This document shows positions 11,185-19,930 of a DNA stretch of 64,000 bases, in pieces. The notes under the pieces are model-generated. The model was given only the letters and a program-made list of their open reading frames with translations. It was not told the origin of the DNA and did no database searches. The stretch is from SAR202 cluster bacterium bin90. GTDB taxonomy: Bacteria > Chloroflexota > Dehalococcoidia > Lucifugimonadales > JADFKI01. A program made the position numbers and the translations under genes. The stretch is from positions 1 through 64,000 of the forward strand of contig MPND01000010.1 of the NCBI GenBank assembly GCA_002238855.1, written 5' to 3'. The first letter of the stretch is position 1. Every line of letters starts with the position of its first letter.

Positions 11185-12141
11185 CTAATCATACCGAATG
11201 CGCGGGTCCAGGAATGCGTATGAAATGTCCGCGATGAGATTGGCGACCAGCACCCCCAGCGTCAGAATCATCAGTCCCATCTGCACCACAAGAAAGTCCT
11301 TGGCTATAACTGCGTCCACGATGAACTTTCCGATGCCCGGCAGGAAGAAGACCGTCTCCGTCACCACAGTTCCACCGACCAGCGTTCCGAGCTGCAATGT
11401 GGACAGCGTAATGACCGGAAGCAGAGAATTCTTCATCGCATGCAGCATTACTACGCGGTTCTCCATCAGGCCCTTGGCGCGCGCAGTGCGGATGTAGTCC
11501 TCGCGCATCACCTCCAGCAGGGCGGCGCGCATCTGCCGCATGGTAACCGCGGACAGCGCCGTGCCCAGTGTAATAGTGGGCATAATCATTTTGCGCGCCC
11601 AGTCGATCGGACTGTCCTGGAAACTAGTGTAGCCGCCCGTTGGCAGCCAGCCCAGCCAAACGCCGAAGAAGATAATCATCAGCATGCCCAGCCAGAAATT
11701 CGGTAGTGCTATTCCCGACACCGCGAAGCTCGTCACGGCGATGTCTCGTATGGAGTTGCGTTTGAGCGCGGAGATCACCCCCATGGGAATGCCTATGAGC
11801 AGAGATAAGAACCACGACAGCCCGGCGAGCTGCACAGTGAAGCTCAGGCGGCTGCGAATCTGTGGGAATACGTCCTGGCCGCTTAAGAGCGACACGCCCC
11901 AATCGCCGCGCACGAGACCCCAAGCCCAATCGAAATACTGAGTTGTGAGCGGCTTGTCCAGACCATATCGCTCCTCCACCGCGGCGAGAACATCGGGGTC
12001 TACGAAGCCGGTCTCATCCACGGCCGCGAGAAGGCGAGCAGGATCGCCCGGCAGCACCCTTACGGTGGCGAATACGATGATGCTGATCAGCACCAGCACC
12101 GGAATGAGGTTGATCGCTCGGCGCAGCATGTAACGCTGCAT
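11185..12141 (-). CDS. ABC transporter permease, DppB/OppB type
   Basis: A 318-residue permease. The N-terminus MQRYMLRRAINLIPVL is diagnostic of the DppB group, followed by FATVRVLPGDPAR. The EAA loop is DYIRTARAKGLMENRVVMLH, and the C-terminus ends YAFLDPRIRYD. It would pair with the DppC-type subunit to form the channel for peptides or related small solutes. It is separated from the upstream binding protein by about 98 bp containing an inverted repeat (12167-12229) that may set a lower expression level for the permeases. Confidence 0.93.
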   Translation of the reverse strand: MQRYMLRRAINLIPVLVLISIIVFATVRVLPGDPARLLAAVDETGFVDPDVLAAVEERYGLDKPLTTQYFDWAWGLVRGDWGVSLLSGQDVFPQIRSRLSFTVQLAGLSWFLSLLIGIPMGVISALKRNSIRDIAVTSFAVSGIALPNFWLGMLMIIFFGVWLGWLPTGGYTSFQDSPIDWARKMIMPTITLGTALSAVTMRQMRAALLEVMREDYIRTARAKGLMENRVVMLHAMKNSLLPVITLSTLQLGTLVGGTVVTETVFFLPGIGKFIVDAVIAKDFLVVQMGLMILTLGVLVANLIADISYAFLDPRIRYD

Positions 12142-12166
12142 CTGTCGGCCTTTCCTGAGAACGAGA

Positions 12167-12229
12167 AGCGGTCAGCAACCGGCAATCAACCCTTGTGGAC
12201 GAAGAGTTGGTTACTGATGACTGACCGCT
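12167..12229 (-). promoter_or_regulatory. Intercistronic inverted repeat, possible attenuator
   Basis: A 9-bp perfect inverted repeat (AGCGGTCAG at 12167-12175 and CTGACCGCT at 12221-12229), separated by 45 nt, lies between the binding-protein gene and the DppB gene. In many binding-protein-dependent operons an intercistronic hairpin stabilises the binding-protein mRNA and reduces permease expression. That role is inferred here. No U-tract follows, so it is not a classic terminator. Confidence 0.35.
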
Positions 12230-12239
12230 ATAGATTCGG

Positions 12240-14030
12240 TTACTGCTTTATCCAGAAGTCGCCGTTGCGCACGAAGCCGTCGCCGCGCATCGGGTTAGTG
12301 TCGCAACCGCCCGTTGTTGGCGTGTGACAGCCGATGTAGTTCACGCGTAGCATTGCAGGAATGTAGGTGTACAGGTTCTCCAGTGCGATCCGCTGAATCT
12401 CCTTGTATTTGTCAATCTGTACCGCGCTGTCGAAACTCTGCGATGCCTCCGCAAAGAGCTCGTCTAGCTGGTCCTGCAGAGCCTGACCGTCGGCATCCAG
12501 GGCGGAACCCTGATCCTTGCATACCTTGGCGGGATAGTTGCCGTTGCTGCTGGAGTGCAGCGAACCTTCCATGTACCACGGCAGCAGCATTCCGGAGCCG
12601 GTCTGCGTCACGTGCGTCTGGCACTGCTCCATTACATCGGAGCGCTCGGAAGCGTTGGACACTATCTGAAACTCGAACTCAACGCCAATCTCAGTCCACG
12701 AGCCTTGCAGGAACTCGCAGAACTGCTGGCGGTCCGGACGGCGCTCGCACACACCGGTCAACTGCAGCGGCAACTCCAGTCCTTTGTCGGCAGCTACTGC
12801 TTCGACCAGAGCCCTTGCCTCATCAAGGTCGTAACGTAGGTGCTCGCCTTCCCAGAGGTCCTTGGCATCAATCCCGAATGGAGACTCCGGCGGGAAGGTA
12901 TGCGCCTGGCTGTCTCGCAGCGTATCCAAGTAGATGGATGTATTTAGCGCCCCCCTGTCGACTGACTTGATCAGGGCTCGCCTCAAGCGCAGGTCGTCGA
13001 GCGGCTCAAGACCGTGGTTCCATACCCAGCCGTCCCAGCCGACTCCTGTGAAGTCCCACACGTCGATGTTGTCATCCTTCTGCGCGGCGGGAATCTGTTC
13101 CGCCTGCAGCCAGGACACGTTGGCCTCGCCCGTCTGAAGGGCTGCAAGCCTTGTGCGCGTCTCAGAGATAATCTGGATGTTAACTTCGTCGGCGAATGGC
13201 TCGTGTCGCCACCAGTCCGGGTGCTTCTCCCAGTTCTGGGTTACGCCGACGTCCCAGAGCGTGAGCTTGTAGGGCCCTGTTGCTATGGGACTGCTCTTGT
13301 GATCGTCTAGGCCAAGTGCTTCCCAGTTCTCCTTGTTGTGGACGATGCTGCCCCTGTCGAACATCTTGACCACAAGGTTGGCGTCCGGCGGGTCCATAAC
13401 GACATCCACCGTGTAGTCATCCACGGCGTTAACCCCGGTCACCGACCGGAAAGTGCTCGGGCAGCCCCTACACCCAGACCCGTTGTCGAACCAGCGGTTT
13501 AGGCTGAATGCAACATCCTCGGATGTCATCTCGCCGTATCCGCCCTGGAACTGCACGCCCTCACGAAGGTTGAACCTCACACGGCTGCCGCCGTCCTCGA
13601 CCTCGAACGAGTACGCGAGAGATTCAGAGGGGTCGTACACGCTGTCCTTGCCGATTGCGACAAGAACCTCGTTGCCGGTAAAGAAGTACATGCGGTCGAA
13701 GGTACCGCCTGCCTGGTATCCGTCGGGGCTGGATGCCTTGCGGAAGTAGGCGACATTAAGTACGCCGCCAGTCTGCCCGCCAGGGTCACCAGGCCTGGGA
13801 GGTGTGATGTCAGCCATCGCTTCGGGAGCCGCAGTGGGCGCTGCCTGGGCGGGTGCTGCAGGTGGAGTGGTTGGGGCGGGAGCAGGCGGCGGCTGGGGTG
13901 CGGCAGCCGCTGGTGCAGCGGGCGCTTCAGCCTCCGGTTCTGCGCTTGAACAGGCCGCAGCCAGCATAAGCGCAGGCATTAAGAGTAGCATTAGGAAAGT
14001 AGCACTTCGACGAATTGACATGATTTGCAT
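12240..14030 (-). CDS. ABC transporter substrate-binding lipoprotein (SBP family 5)
   Basis: A 596-residue extracellular binding protein. The lipoprotein signal peptide ends in LAAAC with C27 as the lipidated residue. An Ala/Pro-rich linker (about 28-75) separates it from the folded domain, which carries SBP_bac_5-type features (EDVAFSLNRW, ATGPYKLTLWDVG and an ALIKSVDR-type segment). It binds oligopeptides or other small solutes for the DppB/C channel. ATG 14030 is preceded by GGAGGG at good spacing. The lipid anchor plus long linker fits a cell envelope where the protein stays tethered outside the membrane. It is first in the operon. Confidence 0.93.
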   Translation of the reverse strand: MQIMSIRRSATFLMLLLMPALMLAAACSSAEPEAEAPAAPAAAAPQPPPAPAPTTPPAAPAQAAPTAAPEAMADITPPRPGDPGGQTGGVLNVAYFRKASSPDGYQAGGTFDRMYFFTGNEVLVAIGKDSVYDPSESLAYSFEVEDGGSRVRFNLREGVQFQGGYGEMTSEDVAFSLNRWFDNGSGCRGCPSTFRSVTGVNAVDDYTVDVVMDPPDANLVVKMFDRGSIVHNKENWEALGLDDHKSSPIATGPYKLTLWDVGVTQNWEKHPDWWRHEPFADEVNIQIISETRTRLAALQTGEANVSWLQAEQIPAAQKDDNIDVWDFTGVGWDGWVWNHGLEPLDDLRLRRALIKSVDRGALNTSIYLDTLRDSQAHTFPPESPFGIDAKDLWEGEHLRYDLDEARALVEAVAADKGLELPLQLTGVCERRPDRQQFCEFLQGSWTEIGVEFEFQIVSNASERSDVMEQCQTHVTQTGSGMLLPWYMEGSLHSSSNGNYPAKVCKDQGSALDADGQALQDQLDELFAEASQSFDSAVQIDKYKEIQRIALENLYTYIPAMLRVNYIGCHTPTTGGCDTNPMRGDGFVRNGDFWIKQ

Positions 14031-14229
14031 TTGGGTCCCTCCATGTCTTTGTCTATCTACTCATTCCGCCAATTCCAGCAAACTCCTTTAAATTATTCAA
14101 CAGTATCGTGGTTACAGGGCTGGGATGCCCTCACTGCCGCAAACTCTACATAACTTACATTGCCAATGCAACCCCTGACCGAATTCGTACCATTGGTCAA
14201 AGGTGAGAAGCAACGGGAGAGGGTGCAGT

Positions 14230-14496
14230 CTAATCTGCGGCGTGTGCTGCGTTTCCTTCTTCCAGAGCTGCCAGAATGTCGTCCACAAGCGCACGCGCCG
14301 ACTCCGCGGTTAGCTCGACTGCTACGCGCGCGCCAAGCCCCTGATCAGGGTTTACGAAGTCGATATTAAGCGTGTGGTCGGTCGTCATGTGAAAGGGGTG
14401 ATCATAATAGACGCGGGCTTCCGTTATCGGAATCCAGCCCGGCGTGCCTTTGCCGCTTCCCGTAATGTCGGACTTCTGAATCACATAAGTACACAT
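14230..14496 (-). CDS. Small DUF6295-like protein
   Basis: An 88-residue protein beginning MCTYVIQKSDITGSGKG, followed by PITEARVYYDHPFHM, TLNIDFVNP and a helical tail (ELTAESARALVDDILAALE). This matches my memory of the DUF6295 family of short conserved proteins, whose function is unknown. The HP-H motif and Cys2 could bind metal, but that is a guess. ATG 14496 has GGGAG upstream. It is downstream of the toxin-antitoxin pair and upstream of the ABC operon, and is not obviously tied to either. Confidence 0.65.
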   Translation of the reverse strand: MCTYVIQKSDITGSGKGTPGWIPITEARVYYDHPFHMTTDHTLNIDFVNPDQGLGARVAVELTAESARALVDDILAALEEGNAAHAAD

Positions 14497-14591
14497 TCTG
14501 ATCTTCTCCCGTCGGCTTTACGTGCCGTTGTCATCGTTATGTCTGGTAGGGCAGAGGTTACTATCGGCGTGTGGTTGTGTCAACGCACGGA

Positions 14592-15071
14592 TTACACTGC
14601 TCTGATTTGGCGCAGATTGTCGATGGCGTCATCAGCTTGCGGGTTAAGTGCGCCGATGCCCGCCGTTTCGGATGCTTCGAGTAGTTCGACATCGCTGGAG
14701 ACCATGAAAACCTGTGGGATGGTAATAGCGGCAATGGACAATGCGGTAGCCAAGTGGATGGCGTCGCCGGCGCGGAGGCGGTGGTTTTCCGTTGCAGATA
14801 GCGCTTGATACAGTATGTACTCGTTCAATCCGACAATCTTTAACAGATTTGCCATGTCCTGGGAGAAATGAGATAACGCTTGCTCAATAACACCGACATC
14901 ACTAATTCGTCTTACAATCGCCGCCTTAACCTCCAGAAGGCCGAATGACGAAATATAGAAGGACTCATCTGGCATCCTGCCTTCAATCAATATCCTCATG
15001 AATTCGGTGCCCAATTCGTTACTTAGATAGAGTTTCAGGACGGCGGATGTATCCAGATAATAGACGGGCAT
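14592..15071 (-). CDS. vapC: PIN-domain toxin (VapC family)
   Basis: A 159-residue PIN-domain ribonuclease, the toxin of a type II toxin-antitoxin pair. The acidic metal-binding residues are in place: D7 (YYLDTSA), E47 (LLEVKA), D103 (AGDAIHLATA) and D127 (SSDVEL). It would cleave RNA, classically tRNA or rRNA, when the antitoxin is lost. It starts 3 bp after the stop of the small upstream gene, so the two are co-transcribed and probably translationally coupled. The module is somewhat AT-richer than the flanking metabolic genes. Confidence 0.88.
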   Translation of the reverse strand: MPVYYLDTSAVLKLYLSNELGTEFMRILIEGRMPDESFYISSFGLLEVKAAIVRRISDVGVIEQALSHFSQDMANLLKIVGLNEYILYQALSATENHRLRAGDAIHLATALSIAAITIPQVFMVSSDVELLEASETAGIGALNPQADDAIDNLRQIRAV

Positions 15072-15074
15072 TTG

Positions 15075-15302
15075 TTAGTAGGGCTTCTTTCTTCGTTCCT
15101 CTATCACAAAGTCACTTAACGACTCACCGTTGAGTTCTTCATCCATCATCTTACGCAACTCGTCTAGCGAAACCGTCGGTTCGCCATACCTCTCGAAGGC
15201 CTTGTGAACCCACGAATTTGCAGCCAGGATTTCAACACCATCTAAGGCTTCAACATTTGGCTTCTTGGGCGAATCTGCCTCTATTCTCTTTTTGATCGTC
15301 AT
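15075..15302 (-). CDS. Antitoxin of the VapC module
   Basis: A 75-residue protein directly upstream of the PIN toxin, with a 3-bp gap. It has a charged N-terminus, a middle segment (ANSWVHKAFERYG) and an acidic C-terminal helix (LDELRKMMDEELNG...LSDFVIEERRKK) of the sort antitoxins use to wrap the toxin. I do not recognise the DNA-binding fold from sequence. The antitoxin assignment rests on size, charge and gene order. GGGTAGGGAA precedes ATG 15302. Confidence 0.7.
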   Translation of the reverse strand: MTIKKRIEADSPKKPNVEALDGVEILAANSWVHKAFERYGEPTVSLDELRKMMDEELNGESLSDFVIEERRKKPY

Positions 15303-15351
15303 TTCCCTACCCCCTCTAAATCATTCCTGTCGCCCAATGTCTCCATCTTCA

Positions 15352-16248
15352 CTACACCACTATAACATCGTTCACGAGCGTGCCGATTCCCTCTATCGTG
15401 ATGGTCACACTGTCGCCTTCCTGAAGGCTCAAGTCGGGCGGCGGCACGATGGGTGTGCCCGTCAGCACTGTGGTCATGTTAGGCACATCGTTGTGCCGCT
15501 GCAGCCAGTCCGCGAGTTCCTGGCAGGTGCGCGCCATCTCGGAAGTATTCGTGTTGCCGCTGAATACCTCTTCGCCGTCGCGTGTGATGGTGCAGCTCAC
15601 GGCGAGACTGTGAGGATCGTCGAACGACTCAGCCGTTACAAAGCACGGGCCGATGGCGCAGCAGCGATTGAACACCTTCGCCTGCGGTAGATACAGTGGA
15701 TTCTCGCCCTCTATCTGCCGGCTGCTCATGTCGTTGCCAATGGTGTAGCCAATAATCTCGCCGCCGTAAAGCACGAATGCAAGCTCAGGTTCGGGCACAT
15801 TCCAGTTGGAGTCCTCGCGGATGCCGACGGAATCGTTGGGACCGACGCAGCGCTCCGGCGTCGCCTTGAAGAAAACTTCAGGTCTCTCTGCGCTGTAAAC
15901 CATGGAATAGACATCCGGAGTTTCGCTCTCCCTGCGCCGCTCCATCTCGCTCGTCTTGTAGGTTACGCCTGCCGCCCACACTTCCGGCGGCTCGAACGGC
16001 ATATCAAGTACGGCATCGCTCTCGCCGCTCATGATCTCGGCGAGGCTAAGTTCGTCCGCCGCGCCTCCCTCGATCATCTGCTGCGCGAGTGCGTCGATGC
16101 TCTGACCGGATAACGCCGCCGCCAAAGCTAGGTCTTCAAGCACCTCCAGGTCGTGGTGTGCCGAGGTCAGATCGGAAAGCACGCCCTCTTGCGCCTCCAC
16201 AACCAATCTTGTGTCTCCGTCCGCGCCTATGAGACTGTAATATTTCAT
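15352..16248 (-). CDS. Fumarylacetoacetate hydrolase-family protein, 2-dehydro-3-deoxy-D-arabinonate dehydratase-like
   Basis: A 298-residue FAH-fold enzyme. The C-terminal catalytic domain shows the metal-site run WNVPEPELAFVL, then GYTIGNDMSSRQIEGENPLY, then LPQAKVFNRCCAIGPC. The segment around ERPEVFFKATPERCVGP, together with the complete EGENPLYLPQAK run, is closest in my memory to KdaD-type dehydratases of oxidative pentose pathways. Other FAH hydrolases or hydratases remain possible. AAGGACTTAGCGGG precedes ATG 16248. The flanking xanthine-dehydrogenase-type subunit (aldehyde-oxidising family) could belong to the same sugar-acid pathway, but this is inference. Confidence 0.8.
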   Translation of the reverse strand: MKYYSLIGADGDTRLVVEAQEGVLSDLTSAHHDLEVLEDLALAAALSGQSIDALAQQMIEGGAADELSLAEIMSGESDAVLDMPFEPPEVWAAGVTYKTSEMERRRESETPDVYSMVYSAERPEVFFKATPERCVGPNDSVGIREDSNWNVPEPELAFVLYGGEIIGYTIGNDMSSRQIEGENPLYLPQAKVFNRCCAIGPCFVTAESFDDPHSLAVSCTITRDGEEVFSGNTNTSEMARTCQELADWLQRHNDVPNMTTVLTGTPIVPPPDLSLQEGDSVTITIEGIGTLVNDVIVV

Positions 16249-16397
16249 CCCGCTAAGTCCTTTGAAGATAACTATCTGATTGTAAGATTACGAATCAGTC
16301 CGACCATAAATCTGACAGGCTCACAGCGAACGAGACTTTTGATGTCGTCCCTACGCCATGAGCCTGAGAAGTATTCATTGGGTAATCAGTGGAGCCG

Positions 16398-18719
16398 TTA
16401 CGCGCCGTTTTTCGACAGCGCCTCAACTACCTTTGCGGGCGACATGGGCAACTCTGTCATCCGCACACCGATTGCGTTGCTGATGGCGTTTGCTATGGCT
16501 GCCATGGGAGGCACTATGCACGCCTCTCCGACGCCGCGAACTCCGTAGGGATGCCCGGGATTGGCGACCTCAATCAGCACCGTGTCTATCATCGGCACAT
16601 CGAGCGATACGGGCATGCGGTAGTCTAGGAACGATGAGTTCATCATGCGGCCGCTGTCGTCAAAGTAGTATTCCTCGTTCAGCGCCCAGCCGATGCCCTG
16701 TACCGCGCCACCCTGCATCTGCCCTTCGACATAACTCGGGTGCATCGCCTTGCCCACATCCTGCAGTGCCGTGTAGCGAAGTATTTCCACCTTACCGGTC
16801 TCGGGGTCAACCTCGACATCCACCATGTGCATGGCGAAGGCGTTGCCCACACCGCCGGGATTTACCGTTGCGCGTCCCACGACCGGCCCGCCTGTGCCGT
16901 TAAGCCGCTGCGCCAGCGCTGCGAAGGTCATCGAGAGTTCACTATCCTGCTTGTGGCGCAGCACTGCGTTCTCGTCGTCGTACTCCACATCGTCGGCATC
17001 CACATCCCATATACGCGCCGCGCGCTCAATCATCTGGCGCTTCACATCCTGCGCAGCCTCGTAGCATGCCCTGCCCGTCTTGAAGGTTACGCCGCTGCCG
17101 CCCGCGCCGGAGCAGTAGCCCACGGAGTCTGTATCCACGACGGCGGGCTTCACGTCCGCAACGTCGATGCCTAGCACTTCGGCGACATGAATTGCCATCA
17201 CTGCGCGGCTGCCGCCGATGTCCGGCGAGCCTTCGATGATGCTGACCGAGCCATCGGGATTGACGCTCGCAACTGCGCTTGCGGGTCCGCTGCCGTTGAA
17301 CCACGCGCCGCTCGCGACGCCTCTGCCCCTGTACTTGCCCTCGATTGGTGCCTGATAGTGGGCGTGGTCGCGTGCCGCCTCCAGCATCTCCACATTGCCG
17401 ATGCGCCTGAATACGGGACCCGCAGGCTGGCGTGTGCCTTCTTTAGCGGCGTTCAGCAGGCGGAACTCGATGGGGTCTATGCCCAACTTGTTCGCAAGCT
17501 CATCAACAACCGACTCTGCCGCGTATGCCGCCGCCGGTGATCCGGGAGCGCGGTACGCCGCGGACTTCTGTGTGTTGACCACGACATCGAAGCCCTCGAC
17601 GTGCGCATTGGGAATGACATAAGGCGCGAGCATCGTTCGGCATCCCGATGGTACCGGCGAGCCGGGAAATGCGCCCGCCTCATAGACGAGCGAAGCGTCC
17701 ACAGCAGTAAGCCTGCCGTCCTCAGTCGCGCCCATCTTGACCCTGATGTGCGATGCCGATGTCGGGCCGGAGCCCTCGAATACTTCCTTACGGCTCATGG
17801 CGAGCTTGACGGGCCTGCCTGCCTTGCGAGATAGCAACGAGACCACTGGCTCCAGGTACATCCCGCCCATGCCCTTGCCTCCGAAGCCGCCGCCAATTTC
17901 CATTGGGATGACCTGTACATTCGACAGGGAGATGTTGAGCACTGCGGAGATGTGATCGCGGACAGCGAATAGCTGCTGCGTGCTGCACCAGACAGTGAGC
18001 TTGTCGTCGCGATTCCAGAACGCCGTAGCCGAATGCGGCTCGATGTAGCCCTGATGCACCGCCTTCGTATGGAACTCGCGATCAACGATGACATCTGCTT
18101 CAGCGAAGCCCTGCTCCACATCGCCGTCGTCAAAGATAAAGTGATTGGCGACATTCGTCTGCTCGTCGCTGTCGCCGTAGCCGCCTGAGCGGAACGCGGG
18201 GCTCGCCATGGTGAGCAGGCGCTCGTGCAGTATGGGTGCATCGTCTGCCATCGCGTCATCGGCTGTGATGGCCGGTGTTAGCACTTCGTAGTCAACATCG
18301 ACAAGTTCTGCCGCTTCCTCTGCGAGGTGCTGGGAGGTTGCCGCGACAGCCGCGACGGCATGTCCCATATACAGCGCCTTCTCGCGCGCCATGATATTGC
18401 GGCTGAAGAAGCCGTAGTTGACCGCCGCCCCTTCTTCCTGGTCGATGAACTCTGCAGACGCCTCCGGGAAATCTGCTGCAGTAACGACTGCATGGACTCC
18501 CGGCAGGGCAAGCGCGCGGCTCGCGTCGATGTTCCTAATCCGGGCATGAGCATGCGGGCTGCGTATAACCTTGCCATACAGAAGCCCTGGCATTGCCGTA
18601 TCGGCTGCATAGCGCGCGCGCCCCGTAACCTTGTCAACCCCGTCGTGACGCACTGGCCGCGAACCCACAACCCTGAACTCTTCGTTAGACAGAACCATGT
18701 TGGGCTTGTAGTCAAGCAT
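16398..18719 (-). CDS. Xanthine dehydrogenase/aldehyde oxidase-family molybdopterin-binding subunit
   Basis: A large molybdenum hydroxylase subunit of about 773 residues. It has an N-terminal Ald_Xan_dh_C hammerhead domain (VVGSRPVRHDGVDKVTGRARYAAD onward, in pieces), then the Mo-cofactor-binding domains with GGFGGKGMGGMYLEP and YRAPGSPAAAYAAES. The catalytic Glu lies in GVGEACIVPP near residue 732. It hydroxylates heterocycles or aldehydes using water. The family normally has partner FAD and 2Fe-2S subunits encoded alongside, and neither is present here. ATG 18719 was chosen over an in-frame ATG 6 nt upstream because GGAGG then has 8-base spacing. Confidence 0.88.
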   Translation of the reverse strand: MLDYKPNMVLSNEEFRVVGSRPVRHDGVDKVTGRARYAADTAMPGLLYGKVIRSPHAHARIRNIDASRALALPGVHAVVTAADFPEASAEFIDQEEGAAVNYGFFSRNIMAREKALYMGHAVAAVAATSQHLAEEAAELVDVDYEVLTPAITADDAMADDAPILHERLLTMASPAFRSGGYGDSDEQTNVANHFIFDDGDVEQGFAEADVIVDREFHTKAVHQGYIEPHSATAFWNRDDKLTVWCSTQQLFAVRDHISAVLNISLSNVQVIPMEIGGGFGGKGMGGMYLEPVVSLLSRKAGRPVKLAMSRKEVFEGSGPTSASHIRVKMGATEDGRLTAVDASLVYEAGAFPGSPVPSGCRTMLAPYVIPNAHVEGFDVVVNTQKSAAYRAPGSPAAAYAAESVVDELANKLGIDPIEFRLLNAAKEGTRQPAGPVFRRIGNVEMLEAARDHAHYQAPIEGKYRGRGVASGAWFNGSGPASAVASVNPDGSVSIIEGSPDIGGSRAVMAIHVAEVLGIDVADVKPAVVDTDSVGYCSGAGGSGVTFKTGRACYEAAQDVKRQMIERAARIWDVDADDVEYDDENAVLRHKQDSELSMTFAALAQRLNGTGGPVVGRATVNPGGVGNAFAMHMVDVEVDPETGKVEILRYTALQDVGKAMHPSYVEGQMQGGAVQGIGWALNEEYYFDDSGRMMNSSFLDYRMPVSLDVPMIDTVLIEVANPGHPYGVRGVGEACIVPPMAAIANAISNAIGVRMTELPMSPAKVVEALSKNGA

Positions 18720-18833
18720 AGGCATTTCCTCCGTTCATAATGGGCATAATGTACCACAATTGCAGATTGGCTGGGGAACTGCCGTTGAGAGACAGTCACA
18801 ACGAGATAGCAGGTATAGCGGGACAAAATGAAA

Positions 18834-18855
18834 GGGGCGCTCAATTGAGCGCCCC
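18834..18855 (-). terminator. Rho-independent terminator of the dppD-dppF unit
   Basis: A perfect 22-bp palindrome (GGGGCGCTCAA and its complement). On the minus strand it is followed by TTTCATTTT. It lies 27 bp after the stop of the ATPase gene at 18883, so it ends the ATPase operon and insulates the molybdopterin-subunit gene. Confidence 0.8.
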
Positions 18856-18882
18856 ATCATATGGCTAAGTGTGTGCTACCGA

Positions 18883-19914
18883 CTAGAGCGTTGGCGCAGT
18901 ATCGTAGCCTTCCACACGGATGCAGGACACCCAGTGGTCCGGCAGCACTTCTCGCAGGCGCGGCACTTCAAGCTGGCAGTCGCCAATCATGTCCGGGCAG
19001 CGAGTGTGGAAGACGCACCCTGATGGTGGGTTCATCGGGCTGGGCACGTCGCCCGTCAAGATGATCCGCTCACGCTGCTGCTCCACAACCGGGTCCGGAA
19101 TCGGAACTGCTGAGAGCAACGCCCTGGTGTATGGGTGAAGCGGGTTTTCGTAGAGTTCGTTGCGGTCGGCAATCTCCACGATATGTCCGAGATACATCAC
19201 CGCGATGCGGTCGCTGATGTGCCGCACGACGGAGAGGTCGTGCGCGATGAAAAGGTAGGTCAGGCCGAACTGGTCCTGCAAGTCTTCAAGCAGGTTGATC
19301 ACCTGAGCCTGAATTGACACGTCGAGAGCGGAAACCGGCTCGTCGCAAACGATGAAGCTGGGGTTCACTGCCAGAGCGCGCGCGATTCCGATGCGCTGCC
19401 GCTGACCGCCGCTGAACTCGTGCGGGTAACGGTCCGCCATGTAAGGATTCAGCCCCACAGTCTGCAGGAGTTCGGTAACGCGGTCGCGGTACTCCTGCTT
19501 GGAAGAGGTGAGCTTATGCACAATGAGCGGCTCGCCTACGATGTCACCGCATGTCATGCGGGGGTTGAGTGAGCCGTAAGGGTCCTGGAAGATGACCTGC
19601 ACCTTGCGGCGCATCTCTCGCATCGCCCTGCCGTCCAGCGCATTCAGGTCCTCGCCCTCGAAGATGATGTCGCCCTCGGTCGGCTTATACAACTGCAGTA
19701 TGCAACGACCGGTGGTCGTCTTGCCGCAGCCGCTCTCGCCCACCAGGCCCAGCGTCTCGCCCTTGCGTATGAAGAAGCTTACATCGTCAACAGCCTTGAC
19801 ATCCGCAATCTTGCGCTGGAAGAAGATTCCCGACGTCACCGGGAAGTACATCTTCAGATTCTTGACTTCCAGCAGGACTTCGTTGTCATTTGCATTGCCG
19901 TTTTGTGTTGTCAT
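18883..19914 (-). CDS. Oligopeptide ABC transporter ATP-binding protein, DppF/OppF type
   Basis: A 343-residue ATPase. The Walker A is GESGCGKTT, the signature [14 protein letters not shown], the Walker B FIVCDEP and the H-loop FIAHDLS. It ends with the C-terminal oligopeptide-transporter extension ([19 protein letters not shown]). [10 protein letters not shown] near the N-terminus is typical of the OppF rather than the OppD partner. It energises uptake through a DppB/DppC channel, most likely the one at 10208-12141. It starts 16 bp after dppD, with SD GGGAG. Confidence 0.93.
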   Translation of the reverse strand: MTTQNGNANDNEVLLEVKNLKMYFPVTSGIFFQRKIADVKAVDDVSFFIRKGETLGLVGESGCGKTTTGRCILQLYKPTEGDIIFEGEDLNALDGRAMREMRRKVQVIFQDPYGSLNPRMTCGDIVGEPLIVHKLTSSKQEYRDRVTELLQTVGLNPYMADRYPHEFSGGQRQRIGIARALAVNPSFIVCDEPVSALDVSIQAQVINLLEDLQDQFGLTYLFIAHDLSVVRHISDRIAVMYLGHIVEIADRNELYENPLHPYTRALLSAVPIPDPVVEQQRERIILTGDVPSPMNPPSGCVFHTRCPDMIGDCQLEVPRLREVLPDHWVSCIRVEGYDTAPTL

Positions 19915-19930
19915 CGAAAATCTCCCCTGT

